Shown here piece by piece: positions 48,692 to 57,577 of a DNA stretch of 64,000 nt; positions within the stretch are counted from its first letter, which is position 1; each line of letters opens with the position of its first letter. The DNA lies in the IMG/VR virus record IMGVR_UViG_3300049491_000716, positions 1 to 64,000 of that record; one strand, given 5' to 3'. Below the pieces are notes generated by a model. It did not search any database and had not been told where the DNA came from. It saw only the letters and a program-made list of their open reading frames with translations. Source of the DNA: a virus. The position numbers and the translations under genes were made by a program.

Positions 48692-49032
48692 GTCAGCCGT
48701 CCGTCGCCGATGCCGGCGTTGCACATCAAGTCCACCCACTCGTTCGCTGCCTGAACCGGGTTCACGGCGGCGATGTCGTAGGGCTGGTCGCGCCACAGCA
48801 GGCGCATCTTCGTCGTCACATCGGTGCGGTGGCGGATGCGGAACACGATCGTGCTCTGCGCCTGCTCTTGGCCGGCGGCGAAGAACTCCTTGCCGCGCGG
48901 CGTGTAGACCTTGGCCCAGATGCCGGCCGGCGTGTACATGATCCAGGCCTTCGACTGCTCGCGCAGGGCACCCAGCGTAGGGTCGCGGCGCTGCAGGTAG
49001 ATGCGCTGGTTCAGGTCACCGGCGACTGTCAC
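48688..49032 (-). CDS. Head closure protein (SPP1 gp16-like), 114 aa
   Basis: LNQRIYLQRRDPTLGALREQSKAW is the common opening of phage head-tail adaptors, and RIRHRTDVTTKMRLLWRDQPYDI a further block. It closes the connector after DNA packaging. Overlaps both neighbours by 4 bp. Confidence 0.85.
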   Translation of the reverse strand: MTVAGDLNQRIYLQRRDPTLGALREQSKAWIMYTPAGIWAKVYTPRGKEFFAAGQEQAQSTIVFRIRHRTDVTTKMRLLWRDQPYDIAAVNPVQAANEWVDLMCNAGIGDGRLT

Positions 49033-49634
49033 GCGAAACCTCGGCGGATCTTCACGGTGTCCAAGAAACAGGTGGCGCCCATCGGAATGGTGGTCAACGC
49101 GGCCTGACTTGAAGCCTCGCGATTCTTGTACAGGTGGCCGATCGTCAGCAGCAGCGCCACCTTGATGGACCGCGGCATCGGGTTGTCTTGCGGACTCTCG
49201 CCGGGCGCCGAGTAGCCGACGGCATAGAACACGCGGATGCCGTTGGTCTGCGTGCCGACGTCATCCGGCCACGTGGCATCCGGCGCCAGGATCACGCGCG
49301 CCGGCGTGCTGAAGGTGTCGAGTTGGTAGTCGGCGGCCGGCACCACGAGTTCAAGGCCGTCCTTGTCCAGGTAGGTGATGTAGGCAATGCCGATCACCGG
49401 GCCGTAGGGGAAGGTGATCTCGGCAGGGAAGGCGGTCAGCGCCATCTCGAGCGTGCGGCCGCCGAGCGCGAGCCCGGTGTACTGCTCTGCCCACTCTCGG
49501 GCGGCTGAGATGAACAGCTCCAGTAGCAAGTCGTCGGGGTGCGACGGCGGGCTGCCGAAGGCGTCGATCTTGCACTGCAGCCGCGCTTCTTCGAGCGATA
49601 CAGGCTCGTAAGTCGGGGCGGGCAGATTGCTCAC
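49029..49634 (-). CDS. Head-tail connector protein, 201 aa
   Basis: VSLEEARLQCKID, DDLLLELFISAAREWAEQYTG and IKVALLLTIGHLYKNREA are hallmark blocks of HK97 gp6-like connectors. It forms the ring under the portal. This marks the boundary between the decoration block and the head-tail genes. Confidence 0.88.
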   Translation of the reverse strand: MSNLPAPTYEPVSLEEARLQCKIDAFGSPPSHPDDLLLELFISAAREWAEQYTGLALGGRTLEMALTAFPAEITFPYGPVIGIAYITYLDKDGLELVVPAADYQLDTFSTPARVILAPDATWPDDVGTQTNGIRVFYAVGYSAPGESPQDNPMPRSIKVALLLTIGHLYKNREASSQAALTTIPMGATCFLDTVKIRRGFA

Positions 49635-50317
49635 AGGGTTTCCTTCAGCCAGATGTCATCGAACTCGTGTGGCGCCCAGTCCGGGAGGAACGGGCCGCCT
49701 TCTGTGAAGTGCGCGATTTGCGGAACCGCTGGCTTCGGCATCACGCCGACCAGCCAATTCCATTCGTAGGGCAACTCGCCGATTTCGCTGTCGTGTAGCC
49801 AGCAGAACTGGTGCAGGTCGATGCCGCGCGTGTGGTTGATGGCATCCAACGTCAGGCGGCGGTTGCCCGGGTGGCCCACGTTGAACAGCATCACGCTTGA
49901 CCAACCCTTGCGCTCGTAGGGCACCTGAGCCTGGCCATCCATCTTCTCGCCGGCGCGGAAGTCGGCGTAGTGCTTCACAACCTGCACGGCCTTCGTGTAG
50001 TCGGCCAGCGCGAAGAGTTTGGTCACGTCTCCGAGAAAGACGACGTCGCTGTCAACGAACAGCGCGAGGCCGTTCTGCGCGAGGATCGGCGTCAGAAATC
50101 GGCTGATCGCGAAGCCAGTTGAGCATGGCGCGTTGCTTGTCAGGTCGTACATGCTGCCGCGCAGATCGGTCGGGCGGCGCAGCAGGCCGCAGCGCTCCAG
50201 GTTGTCGCGGTTCAGCGGCGTGATGCTCACCGGGGCCTTCGTGCGGCGCAGCATGGACTTCACGGCCACGTCGTAGGCGCGCTGCTCGCGCGGCTCGTGG
50301 CCGATGTAGACGCGCAT
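49631..50317 (-). CDS. Putative glycosyltransferase with DSD motif, 228 aa
   Basis: MRVYIGHEPREQRAYDVAVKSML, SRFLTPIL, LFVDSDVVF and QFCWLHDSEIGELPYEWNWLVG match a glycosyltransferase-like family encoded by phages; DSD is the likely metal-nucleotide-sugar site. ATG 50317 chosen at the start of the conserved region. Its target could be virion protein or host envelope. It overlaps the connector gene by 4 bp. Confidence 0.78.
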   Translation of the reverse strand: MRVYIGHEPREQRAYDVAVKSMLRRTKAPVSITPLNRDNLERCGLLRRPTDLRGSMYDLTSNAPCSTGFAISRFLTPILAQNGLALFVDSDVVFLGDVTKLFALADYTKAVQVVKHYADFRAGEKMDGQAQVPYERKGWSSVMLFNVGHPGNRRLTLDAINHTRGIDLHQFCWLHDSEIGELPYEWNWLVGVMPKPAVPQIAHFTEGGPFLPDWAPHEFDDIWLKETL

Positions 50318-50319
50318 GG

Positions 50320-50526
50320 TCAAGACACCTTGCCGTATCGCCATTTCATTTCTTCAAAGGCAGCCTCTGGGTCGCCTCCGCTGTTCAGCCAGACTTCATT
50401 GATTTCTACAGCAGGTGCACCGAACGCCTCGCGGCACTTTGTGTAGAAGGATTTCGCGACCTTAATATTTTCATAGCCGCGGTCCGGCCGGCGAGCAAAG
50501 GCCAATCCAATTTCAGTCAGGCTCAT
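50320..50526 (-). CDS. Small hypothetical protein, 68 aa
   Basis: A short charged protein (YTKCREAFGAPAVEINEVWLNSGGDPEAAF) between the transferase and methyltransferase genes. Unknown function. Confidence 0.5.
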   Translation of the reverse strand: MSLTEIGLAFARRPDRGYENIKVAKSFYTKCREAFGAPAVEINEVWLNSGGDPEAAFEEMKWRYGKVS

Positions 50527-50541
50527 GGCGCCCCCTATTGA

Positions 50542-51192
50542 TCAATCGCAGGTCATCAGGTAGTCGCCGCTCATCTCCTTGCGCACCTTGTAGCCCAAGG
50601 ATTGAAGATAGGGAACGGCGTCGGTGTCGCCGATGCCGTAGCGCACGGCGTGGCCCTTCTTCTGTTCGACGCAGATCACCGGCTTGCAGCGTGCGATGGT
50701 TTCCTCGGCGCCGCGGAGCACGAACAGTTCATGGCCTTCGGTGTCGATCTTGATCAGGTCCACTCGGCTCAGCGCGAAGCTGTCCAGCGTGTGCATCGGG
50801 ATGTCGCCGTCGCCGTCCACGCGGCTGTCGCCTGAACTGGTCGGTTCGGTGCGGATGGCAACCATGCCTTCGTGATCACCCAGCGCGCAGGCGTGAAGCG
50901 TGATGTTGTCGCAGGCAAGCGTGTTGGCCAAAAAGCACTCGCGATGCGCAGCCACCGGCTCGAAGGCGTGGACTTCGTCGAACTCGTGCGACAGGTTGAA
51001 TGACCACAGACCCACGTGGCCACCAACGTCGATCGCGACGCGCTTCTGTTTGCAGAGGCCCATCGCAGCCACCTGCTTCTGGCCTTGGTAACTCGCGCGA
51101 CCGTTCAAGTGCATACGCACCTTCGGGTTGGCCATCCAGATGGGGAGGTGGGCTTCGCGATCGGGGAAATACCAGCCGTCAGTCTTCAGCAC
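50542..51192 (-). CDS. FkbM-family methyltransferase, 216 aa
   Basis: SAM motif AIDVGGHVGLWSF and the FkbM hallmark VDLIKIDTEGHELFVLRGAEE are clear. FkbM enzymes O-methylate small molecules and sugars. GTG 51192 overlaps the stop of the upstream GT9-like gene. The enzyme may cap a virion glycan; inference. Confidence 0.85.
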   Translation of the reverse strand: MLKTDGWYFPDREAHLPIWMANPKVRMHLNGRASYQGQKQVAAMGLCKQKRVAIDVGGHVGLWSFNLSHEFDEVHAFEPVAAHRECFLANTLACDNITLHACALGDHEGMVAIRTEPTSSGDSRVDGDGDIPMHTLDSFALSRVDLIKIDTEGHELFVLRGAEETIARCKPVICVEQKKGHAVRYGIGDTDAVPYLQSLGYKVRKEMSGDYLMTCD

Positions 51193-51923
51193 AGAATCTG
51201 CTCCAGGTTTGTTTGAACTTCGTCGACCGTAATGGCCAGCATGGATGCGCGGCAACCAGCGCAGGGAACTCGAGAGCCGCAGGCGCCGCCGGCGTGCCGC
51301 AGGTTGCGGTGCTGCGGATAGCCGGTGTAGTCGGGGTGGATGAACTCCGAAAAGAGCACAACCGCTGGGATGTTCAATGCGGCCGCCGCGTGACCGAGGC
51401 CGCCCTCGGCGCCAACGAATGCCCGGCTGACCGCCAGCACCGCCATGGCATGCCGGAAGGTCGGCGTCTCGACGAACTGCACGCCATTCAAGCGCTCGGT
51501 GGCTGGCTTGCCGATCTGAATGCACTGGCCGGCGTTGCGGTCCGCGAGTTCCTGCCAGCGCTCCCAGATCCAGGCCTTGTTGGAGCCCGGAACCTTGGTG
51601 CATGGTTCGATCAGGATGTGGCCGGCGTGCGGCGCCGCCCACGTTCGCTCGCCATGGCTCAGGTAGACCTCGCCGGGCTCGATCTGCCATCGCTTCCAAG
51701 TCCACGCCGTGGCTGACTTCGCCGCGATGTAGGGCCGCACGCCGCCACCGTTGATCAACTTCACGGCGCCGCGGTCGCCGGCTCGGGCGATGCGCGGGTT
51801 GTTCTCGAAGACCTCAGACCACTGGTGCCGTCCGTCCCTGCCGAGCACCATCACCTTGCGTTTCGTCTCGACATTGAGTTGCCGAACCTGTGCAGTGCAC
51901 ATCAGCCAATCGCCGACGCCCAT
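51186..51923 (-). CDS. GT9-like (heptosyltransferase-type) glycosyltransferase, 245 aa
   Basis: MGVGDWLMCTAQVRQL at the start, ILIEPCTKVPGSNKAW...WERWQELAD in the middle and FVGAEGGLGHAAAALNIPAVVLF at the end form the GT9 fold pattern used by LPS heptosyltransferases. Slightly shorter than host enzymes. Confidence 0.8.
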   Translation of the reverse strand: MGVGDWLMCTAQVRQLNVETKRKVMVLGRDGRHQWSEVFENNPRIARAGDRGAVKLINGGGVRPYIAAKSATAWTWKRWQIEPGEVYLSHGERTWAAPHAGHILIEPCTKVPGSNKAWIWERWQELADRNAGQCIQIGKPATERLNGVQFVETPTFRHAMAVLAVSRAFVGAEGGLGHAAAALNIPAVVLFSEFIHPDYTGYPQHRNLRHAGGACGSRVPCAGCRASMLAITVDEVQTNLEQILC

Positions 51924-51930
51924 GACAGCC

Positions 51931-52734
51931 TCAGGCGCCGCGGCGGGTGTACTTGCGCTTCGGGCGCTCCTGCTCTTGGCTTGTGGCGTCAGGCAGCAGG
52001 TCTTGCTGGGGTTCGGTGACTTCGGGTTGCAGGGTCACCGGTTCGGCATCATGCATCGTCGTCACGTCCAGCGCCACCGGTTCCGCGGCGGCATCCTGAA
52101 GCATGGCGTTGAAGCCCGGCATCGTGTCGAAAACTTCGGTTTCCGTAGACACGTCGGCTTCGACGTGTACAGTTTTCGGAGTTTCCTGAACACGTCGGCG
52201 GAAGTAGCCCTGCCATTCGCCGCGCGGGCCCTCGCCTTCGGTTTCCAGGTCGAAGCCTTCGCTGGCCATGACAGCCAGGATGTCGTGCGGCACGTTCTCG
52301 CTGCGCAGGTCGCGGATCACGGGGCCGTAGGGCGGCAGGCGGATGACCACAAGGTCATCACAAGCCGCGGCCAACATGGAGCACACAGCGCTCGGGTTCT
52401 TGAGTTTGTGAAGCGACGCGAGCATCACGATGATGTCGTATCGCTCGTCTTCCGGGTGAGCATAGTGGTTCAGATTCGCCTGTTGAAATTCGCAAGGCAA
52501 GTCGCCGGCCAACGTTTTTGCAACCGGTATGTACCAATCCACGATCTCCAAGCCCTTGCAGAACTTGGCCCCAGCTTTCGCCAACTCCATGGAGATCAGG
52601 CCCTCTCCGGCGCCAACGTCAAGAACGGTTTTCCCGGGAACTTCTTTGAGCAACTGACCCAAGCCGGTCATCTGCTCATCAATCGTCCTGTCTCCGTCTT
52701 GCACGCCTTCGATCTTGAACCAGCCTTTTTTCAT
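51931..52734 (-). CDS. SAM-dependent methyltransferase with charged tail, 267 aa
   Basis: Class I motif VLDVGAGEGLIS near residue 38 and a following acidic loop define the fold. Residues about 165-267 are a disordered acidic-to-basic tail ending KRKYTRRGA. ATG 52734 has a GGAG site. Substrate unknown; neighbours suggest sugar chemistry. Confidence 0.78.
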   Translation of the reverse strand: MKKGWFKIEGVQDGDRTIDEQMTGLGQLLKEVPGKTVLDVGAGEGLISMELAKAGAKFCKGLEIVDWYIPVAKTLAGDLPCEFQQANLNHYAHPEDERYDIIVMLASLHKLKNPSAVCSMLAAACDDLVVIRLPPYGPVIRDLRSENVPHDILAVMASEGFDLETEGEGPRGEWQGYFRRRVQETPKTVHVEADVSTETEVFDTMPGFNAMLQDAAAEPVALDVTTMHDAEPVTLQPEVTEPQQDLLPDATSQEQERPKRKYTRRGA

Positions 52735-52824
52735 TGTTTGCTCCACTAAAATAGGCGAGCCCCTGAAGCGTGGCAACGCGACAGGGGCCCTGATCACACC
52801 TTGACCTGCTTCATAGGCCACAGC
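52735..52824. promoter_or_regulatory. Divergent gap with hairpin
   Basis: GCC CCTG and CAGGGGC (about 52759-52788) form a stem with a 16-nt loop. It lies where a homing endonuclease gene meets the late operon, so it may end or attenuate late transcription or belong to the endonuclease insertion. Confidence 0.35.
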
Positions 52825-53343
52825 ATGACTGTTGAAAATTCTCTCACAGCGGAACGTCTCCGCGAACTTCTTCACTACGACCCGGCCATCGGCGTCTTCA
52901 AGCGCATTCTTGAACTAAGTCGAAGGCGTCGCGACAAGGTCGGCAGCCTAACTTGGAACAAGTACCTGCTGATCTGTGTTGATGGTAAGCAGTACCGTGC
53001 TCATCGATTGGCTTGGCTCTACATGACTGGATCTTGGCCAACCAGCGACATTGACCACAAGAATCGGATCAAGACGGACAACCGATGGACGAATCTTCGT
53101 CAGGCCACCAGAAAGCAAAACATGGAGAACACTGGCCTGCAGAAAAATAACAAATCAGGCATTTGTGGCGTGTATTGGGATACCAACCGAGAGCGATGGC
53201 ACGCGATGATTCAACACAACAAAAGGATGATCCACATCGGACGGTTCGTGGCGTTTGAGGATGCAGTGAAGGCTCGCAAGGACGCTGAAAACCTCTACTT
53301 CACTCATCACTTGAAAGAGCCGACCACGCAAAACCAGATCTGA
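52825..53343 (+). CDS. HNH homing endonuclease with AP2 domain, 172 aa
   Basis: DIDHKNRIKTDNRWTNLRQATRKQN is the HNH core and SGICGVYWDTNRERWHAMI...HIGRFVAFEDAVKARKDAE an AP2 DNA-binding domain, a common homing-endonuclease combination. It is on the strand opposite the late operon and overlaps the 3' end of the transferase-like gene by 44 bp, indicating insertion there. Confidence 0.9.
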   Translation: MTVENSLTAERLRELLHYDPAIGVFKRILELSRRRRDKVGSLTWNKYLLICVDGKQYRAHRLAWLYMTGSWPTSDIDHKNRIKTDNRWTNLRQATRKQNMENTGLQKNNKSGICGVYWDTNRERWHAMIQHNKRMIHIGRFVAFEDAVKARKDAENLYFTHHLKEPTTQNQI

Positions 53344-54058
53344 ACTCGTCAAGGCTCCACTGCTGGTCGGCCAGTTGGTTCGCCCACTCGTGGCGGCCAT
53401 CAGGCGTCGGCAGGTTTTCGATCTGCTCAAGCGTGCCGCTCATGGGTCGCGCTGAGCAATCATCCGATTCAACAACGACTGGTATGCCCGCCAGCAGCGC
53501 AGTGACGGCTGCGGCTGACGACCAAGTGACCAGCGCATGTGCGCCGACCAAGTCTGCAGCCAGCGTTGCAGAGGACTTGCTCTTGTTTGCCGACCACGGC
53601 CGGACACGGATCTCGCGGTCAGTGACCGTCTTGAGTCGCTGCAGCGTCTGTTCAGTCCAGTCAAATTCGACTCCAGCCAAGGTCTTCATGAAGTGGGCCG
53701 ACTGGGGGCACACGACGATGTGGCTGCCGCTGCTGCGCCACGGCTTGATCTCAATGCCGAGCGCGGCAAAGCGCGTGCCGTCACTGGCGCCCTCGGCGAT
53801 CGGCTGCAACATGTTCTTGGCGACGCGGAAGTAGGCTTCGCGAGCCGAGTCGAACAGGCTGCCGTCCGAGTAGAAGATGGTGCGTCCGTCTTGCGATCCC
53901 TGCCACGCCTCCAGGTTGCCGGCCGTCACGCCGTAGAAGAACGATCCGCCTTCGCTGCGCAGCTTGTAGGCAATCTGGCCATTGCAACCACGGGCAAAGG
54001 CCAAGCAGATGTCGGCACTCTTCTGCTTGTGCGGAACCGGGTAGGCGGTCACGATCAC
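53300..54058 (-). CDS. Capsule-synthesis-like glycan protein 1, 252 aa
   Basis: Pattern MIVTAYPVPHKQKSADICLAF, then SAREAYFRVAKNML, IVVCPQSAHFMKTL, LVTWSSAAAVTALLAGIPVVV resembles phage/bacterial proteins related to capsular polysaccharide synthesis enzymes with a GT-B-like C-terminal half. A paralogue lies next to it (54055-54834). The homing endonuclease overlaps its last codons. Confidence 0.65.
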   Translation of the reverse strand: MIVTAYPVPHKQKSADICLAFARGCNGQIAYKLRSEGGSFFYGVTAGNLEAWQGSQDGRTIFYSDGSLFDSAREAYFRVAKNMLQPIAEGASDGTRFAALGIEIKPWRSSGSHIVVCPQSAHFMKTLAGVEFDWTEQTLQRLKTVTDREIRVRPWSANKSKSSATLAADLVGAHALVTWSSAAAVTALLAGIPVVVESDDCSARPMSGTLEQIENLPTPDGRHEWANQLADQQWSLDEFRSGFAWSALSSDE

Positions 54059-54834
54059 GATGCCAACTTTCTCAGGATCCTGGCGAAAGGCTCGCCGCTC
54101 TCAATGTCGGCCACGCTCCATTGTGCGTGGGCCATGCGCGAGAAGGCATCAAGCCGTGACTGATCGTCACGCTTCAACTCGGCCAGCCCGTCAGACCAGC
54201 GCGTCGCGGCGCCACCGCAGATCCAGTGCGGCGCCGAGTAGACCACCGGCACACCCTCGATCAGTGCCTTTACCCCGCTGGCGCTGCTCCACACGAAGCA
54301 CGCCTCGCAGCCTGCCAGTTCGGTGTCAAGCGTCATCTTTGGCGGGAAGCGGCCCGGGTGGCGGCGAATGCGAACCTGAAGGCCCATTCCCCGCAGTTGC
54401 ACCGTAGTGCGGTCTTCCCATCCGTGCGGGCTGGCCATCTCGGTGGAGCCGACGCCGCGCTGACCACATACCAAGACGTGCTTTCCCTTCTGCCAAGGCT
54501 TGAAGTTGATACCGAGAAGCGAGAGGCGGTCATCTTGTTCCACGGGGAACCAGCCGCTTCCGTTGTGGCCGCCGACGGCGATGGCATAGTTCGGCCGGCC
54601 TTCGCTGTCTTGGCCGTAGTAGCCGTTCTCGCACACCACCACGGTGCCGCCCTTCAGTTCCCAGTTGCGGGCCAACTCCTGTTCGGCACCCTGCCGATTC
54701 CAGAGGATGAGCATGTCGCGCTCGTCCTTCGGGTCACCGGCAACAGTGACGGCGTAGCCGAGGCGGCGGAGCCCGGCTTCGAATGCGTCGCGTCGGTATT
54801 CCGGCTTGAACCGGATATTGCAGAGAGCGATCAA
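54055..54834 (-). CDS. Capsule-synthesis-like glycan protein 2, 259 aa
   Basis: Same layout as its neighbour: ALCNIRFKPEYRRDAFEAGL, VVVCENGYYGQD, HVLVCGQRGVGS, CFVWSSASGVKALIEGVPVVY. It starts at TTG 54834 in a TTGA overlap with the upstream gene. The pair may be a duplication or form a heterodimer. Reaction unknown. Confidence 0.65.
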   Translation of the reverse strand: MIALCNIRFKPEYRRDAFEAGLRRLGYAVTVAGDPKDERDMLILWNRQGAEQELARNWELKGGTVVVCENGYYGQDSEGRPNYAIAVGGHNGSGWFPVEQDDRLSLLGINFKPWQKGKHVLVCGQRGVGSTEMASPHGWEDRTTVQLRGMGLQVRIRRHPGRFPPKMTLDTELAGCEACFVWSSASGVKALIEGVPVVYSAPHWICGGAATRWSDGLAELKRDDQSRLDAFSRMAHAQWSVADIESGEPFARILRKLAS

Positions 54835-55574
54835 GCCAGGGCTTCCTTCAAGTCGGCGAGTCGGAAGCACGTCAGGCGCGTTGACCGCGTGCAGTTCACC
54901 ACCTCCACGCCGGCCTTCTTGATGTCGTGCGCCAGCGGGTCAAATGCCTGAATCCAGAGTTCGAAGAGGTAGTTCGGGATGCCTGTCAGCGGCTTCGGGT
55001 GATCGCTGTGCCAGTGCTTGCCGTGCATGTCGAAGCCCAGCAGGATGATCTTCTTGGCGCCGGCCTGATACGCGAGGTTGATCGCCTGGTAACCGCCGTT
55101 GCGGCCTTGGTTGATCACGCCGGGCGTCTTGTTCAGGCCTGAACCCGGCCGGCTTTCGATGTGCTTGACGCCTTCGTGGGCGACATTCTTGTCTTGTGTC
55201 CAGAACTCGGATTTGCTGACGCGGCGCGCTTCGCCGATGTACTGGTTCCACCACGGCGCATCGCATGCGTAGAGGACGTCCGCCCACGGCGCCAGCATGA
55301 AGGTGGTGTTGATCGCGATGACCCGGCGGCCGCCCGCGGCTTCTCGCCACTCGCGCACCAGCTCGCAGTCGGCCAATTTCAGGCTCTGCCCGCTGGCCAG
55401 AATCACGACTGTGTCGCCGGCCCACTCGAGGCCGCGCCACGCGAAGCCGCCAAACGGGCGGGCTTCACCCGTCGCGATCATGGCTTCTGCCGTGGTCTGA
55501 TCAGCCTCAAAGGTGGACCCTTCAAAGATGGTGCCGACGGCATGGCCGATCGGCTTCAGCGCGATCATCTTCAT
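54831..55574 (-). CDS. DUF115/Maf-type glycan transferase-like protein, 247 aa
   Basis: DTVVILASGQSLKLADCELV, RRVIAINTTFMLAPWADVLYACDAPWW and AKKIILLGFDMHG are the Rossmann-like motifs of DUF115/Maf proteins; some Maf proteins add nonulosonic acids to flagellin. It follows the collagen-like gene directly with an ATGA overlap, making that protein a natural candidate substrate. Confidence 0.7.
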   Translation of the reverse strand: MKMIALKPIGHAVGTIFEGSTFEADQTTAEAMIATGEARPFGGFAWRGLEWAGDTVVILASGQSLKLADCELVREWREAAGGRRVIAINTTFMLAPWADVLYACDAPWWNQYIGEARRVSKSEFWTQDKNVAHEGVKHIESRPGSGLNKTPGVINQGRNGGYQAINLAYQAGAKKIILLGFDMHGKHWHSDHPKPLTGIPNYLFELWIQAFDPLAHDIKKAGVEVVNCTRSTRLTCFRLADLKEALA

Positions 55575-57244
55575 GTGTATCGGCGGTCTTGCCCGGGCAG
55601 GCCGCGCTCTCCCTTTTCGCCACGATCACCGTCTTTGCCGTCGCGGCCGTCGCTGCCCTTCTTCACGATCAACTGCCAATCGGCGGTCAGCGGCTTCTCA
55701 CGTGTTCGGGTCTTGCAGTGATGCATCGAACCAGCCCATGTGACCTGATCACCAGGCAGGTATTCCTCGCCTTCGCGGAACACGCCCTTGTAAAGCGGCA
55801 CCGGGATGTTGAAGGACTCGGCGGCGGCCGTCTTCCCGAATGCGGTGATGCTCTTGAACTCAAAGGATCTCGGGTCGGTTTCGCTTTGCACGAACACAGT
55901 CTTCACAACCGGGTCAAGGATGATGTCCCAACCGGATTCCTCAACGCCGGCCGTGATCGGGTCCGTTGTGCGGATGGCGGTCATCAAGCCGCCGCGGTGC
56001 TTGGCAAAGGTGCCGCGGGCGTAGCTTCGGGTTTCGTCAATCGCCGGCAGGATGGTGATGTGCAGAGCATCGCGGCCCGGCGCGCCATCCTTGCCGTCGC
56101 GCGGCGCTGGCATGTCCTGAGCTGCCCGAGCCACCATCAAGCGAATCACGGCCGGGTCGGCATCGGCTCCTTTTTCGCCGTCCTTCCCGTCTCGGCCGTC
56201 CTTCGGCGTCGGGATCTCGGCAACCGCCTTTGCCACGAGTTCGGCGACGACAGCCGGGTCGACATCTTTGCCGGGGGCGCCAGGTTCTGCCGGCGGCAGC
56301 GACTTGACGTGTGCAGCCACGATCTCGGCAACCATCTGGACGCTGACATCCTTGCCGTCGGCACCGTTCGCCCCGTCTTTGCCGTCAACACCATCACGAG
56401 GCCGCGGGATCTGGTCAACCGCCTTCGCCACCAAGTCAATGATGACAGCCGGGTCAACGCTCTCGCCATCGCGGCCGTCTTTAGGAACCGGGATCTCATC
56501 CAAGAATTTGCTGACTTCAGCCAAAACATCCTTGGCGATTTCGGCGGGGTCTGCGTCTTTCCCGTTCGCGCCGTCCTTCGGCTTCGGCATGGCAGCCACG
56601 GCCTCAGCCACGCTGGCCTGCACCATGGCTGCCAGTTCTTCAGGATCCGGGCCTTCACCGTCACAGCCGTCGGCGCCGGGCGGGCCGACCAGCGAGTCCA
56701 GCCATTCTGGCTCTGTGCCGACGAAGCCATTGGCCACAGCCAGTTCGTAGGCTGACTTGCCGTCGGCGCCGTTGATGCCATCCTTCGGGATCGGGATTTC
56801 ATCCAAGAACTTGCTGACCTCAATCAGAACGTCCTTGGCAATCTCGGCGGCGTCGGCATCTTTGCCGTCCACCGCCTTCGGGAGAAGCGCGACGGCGCGC
56901 TGCACGGCGGCATCGATGACGGCCGGGTCGGCGTCGCGACCATCGCTGCCGTCTTTGCCGTCCATGCCTTTCTCGCCGGGTTCGCCCTTGACCGACTCGC
57001 CGCGAAGAGACTTCAGCCATGCGGCCTGGTCGCCATCGAAACCGCAGGCCTTGGCAACCTCAAAGGCGCCGAGACCGTTCAAGCCGTCGGCGCCGTCCTT
57101 GCCGTCCTTGCCCGCCGGGATCTCGGCAAAGCGAGCCAGCAACGGCTCGATCGCCGTCTTGAGGCGACGATCGAACTCGACACCAACATAGCCTTTGACG
57201 GCCAGGAAGATGGAGTCCGAGAGTGCTTTGATGTCGCCCTTCAT
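55571..57244 (-). CDS. Collagen-like virion protein with alternating helical modules, 557 aa
   Basis: Short GXY triplet blocks (GKDGKDGADGLNG, GEPGEKGMDGKDGSDG) alternate at least six times with a module of about 30 residues like DPAEIAKDVLAEVSKFLDEIPVPKDG. A globular domain follows (about 425-530), then a final GXY tail. Such trimeric fibres occur on phage heads and tails. Lys and Asp dominate the X/Y positions. Confidence 0.82.
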   Translation of the reverse strand: MKGDIKALSDSIFLAVKGYVGVEFDRRLKTAIEPLLARFAEIPAGKDGKDGADGLNGLGAFEVAKACGFDGDQAAWLKSLRGESVKGEPGEKGMDGKDGSDGRDADPAVIDAAVQRAVALLPKAVDGKDADAAEIAKDVLIEVSKFLDEIPIPKDGINGADGKSAYELAVANGFVGTEPEWLDSLVGPPGADGCDGEGPDPEELAAMVQASVAEAVAAMPKPKDGANGKDADPAEIAKDVLAEVSKFLDEIPVPKDGRDGESVDPAVIIDLVAKAVDQIPRPRDGVDGKDGANGADGKDVSVQMVAEIVAAHVKSLPPAEPGAPGKDVDPAVVAELVAKAVAEIPTPKDGRDGKDGEKGADADPAVIRLMVARAAQDMPAPRDGKDGAPGRDALHITILPAIDETRSYARGTFAKHRGGLMTAIRTTDPITAGVEESGWDIILDPVVKTVFVQSETDPRSFEFKSITAFGKTAAAESFNIPVPLYKGVFREGEEYLPGDQVTWAGSMHHCKTRTREKPLTADWQLIVKKGSDGRDGKDGDRGEKGERGLPGQDRRYT

Positions 57245-57257
57245 GCTGTGCCCTTGT

Positions 57258-57569
57258 TCATGGTGTCACGACAACGACAGTTCGTTCGCAATCGGTCATG
57301 TCTGCTGCCACTCGCGTGGCCGCTCCGTCAACCGAATCGAATTCAACATGTTCGTGTCCAGTACCTTGGTTCGTGATTCGTGTCTTGCCGGCCGCCACTG
57401 CCGCCAGCAGGCGGAACAGTTGCGCCGCCGTGTACGGTGTTTCGATCACGGCATCCAAGTCGCTCGGGCTGAGCAACAGTGCTTCTGAGTTGGCTTGGGC
57501 TTCAATGAGCCCTGCTTGGCTTGGGTAGCCGTTGTCGAGCGTGAAGCTCCAGATGCTTGATGCCGACAT
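57258..57569 (-). CDS. Small virion-associated domain protein, 103 aa
   Basis: Nearly the whole protein is a paralogue of the C-terminal domain of the adjacent 848-aa protein (shared IW..TL.NG, L.AVAAGKT, GHEHVEF, RVAADMT..ER..VVVTP). It probably arose by tandem duplication and may act as a cap or adaptor. Confidence 0.65.
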   Translation of the reverse strand: MSASSIWSFTLDNGYPSQAGLIEAQANSEALLLSPSDLDAVIETPYTAAQLFRLLAAVAAGKTRITNQGTGHEHVEFDSVDGAATRVAADMTDCERTVVVVTP

Positions 57570-57577
57570 GTCTTTGC

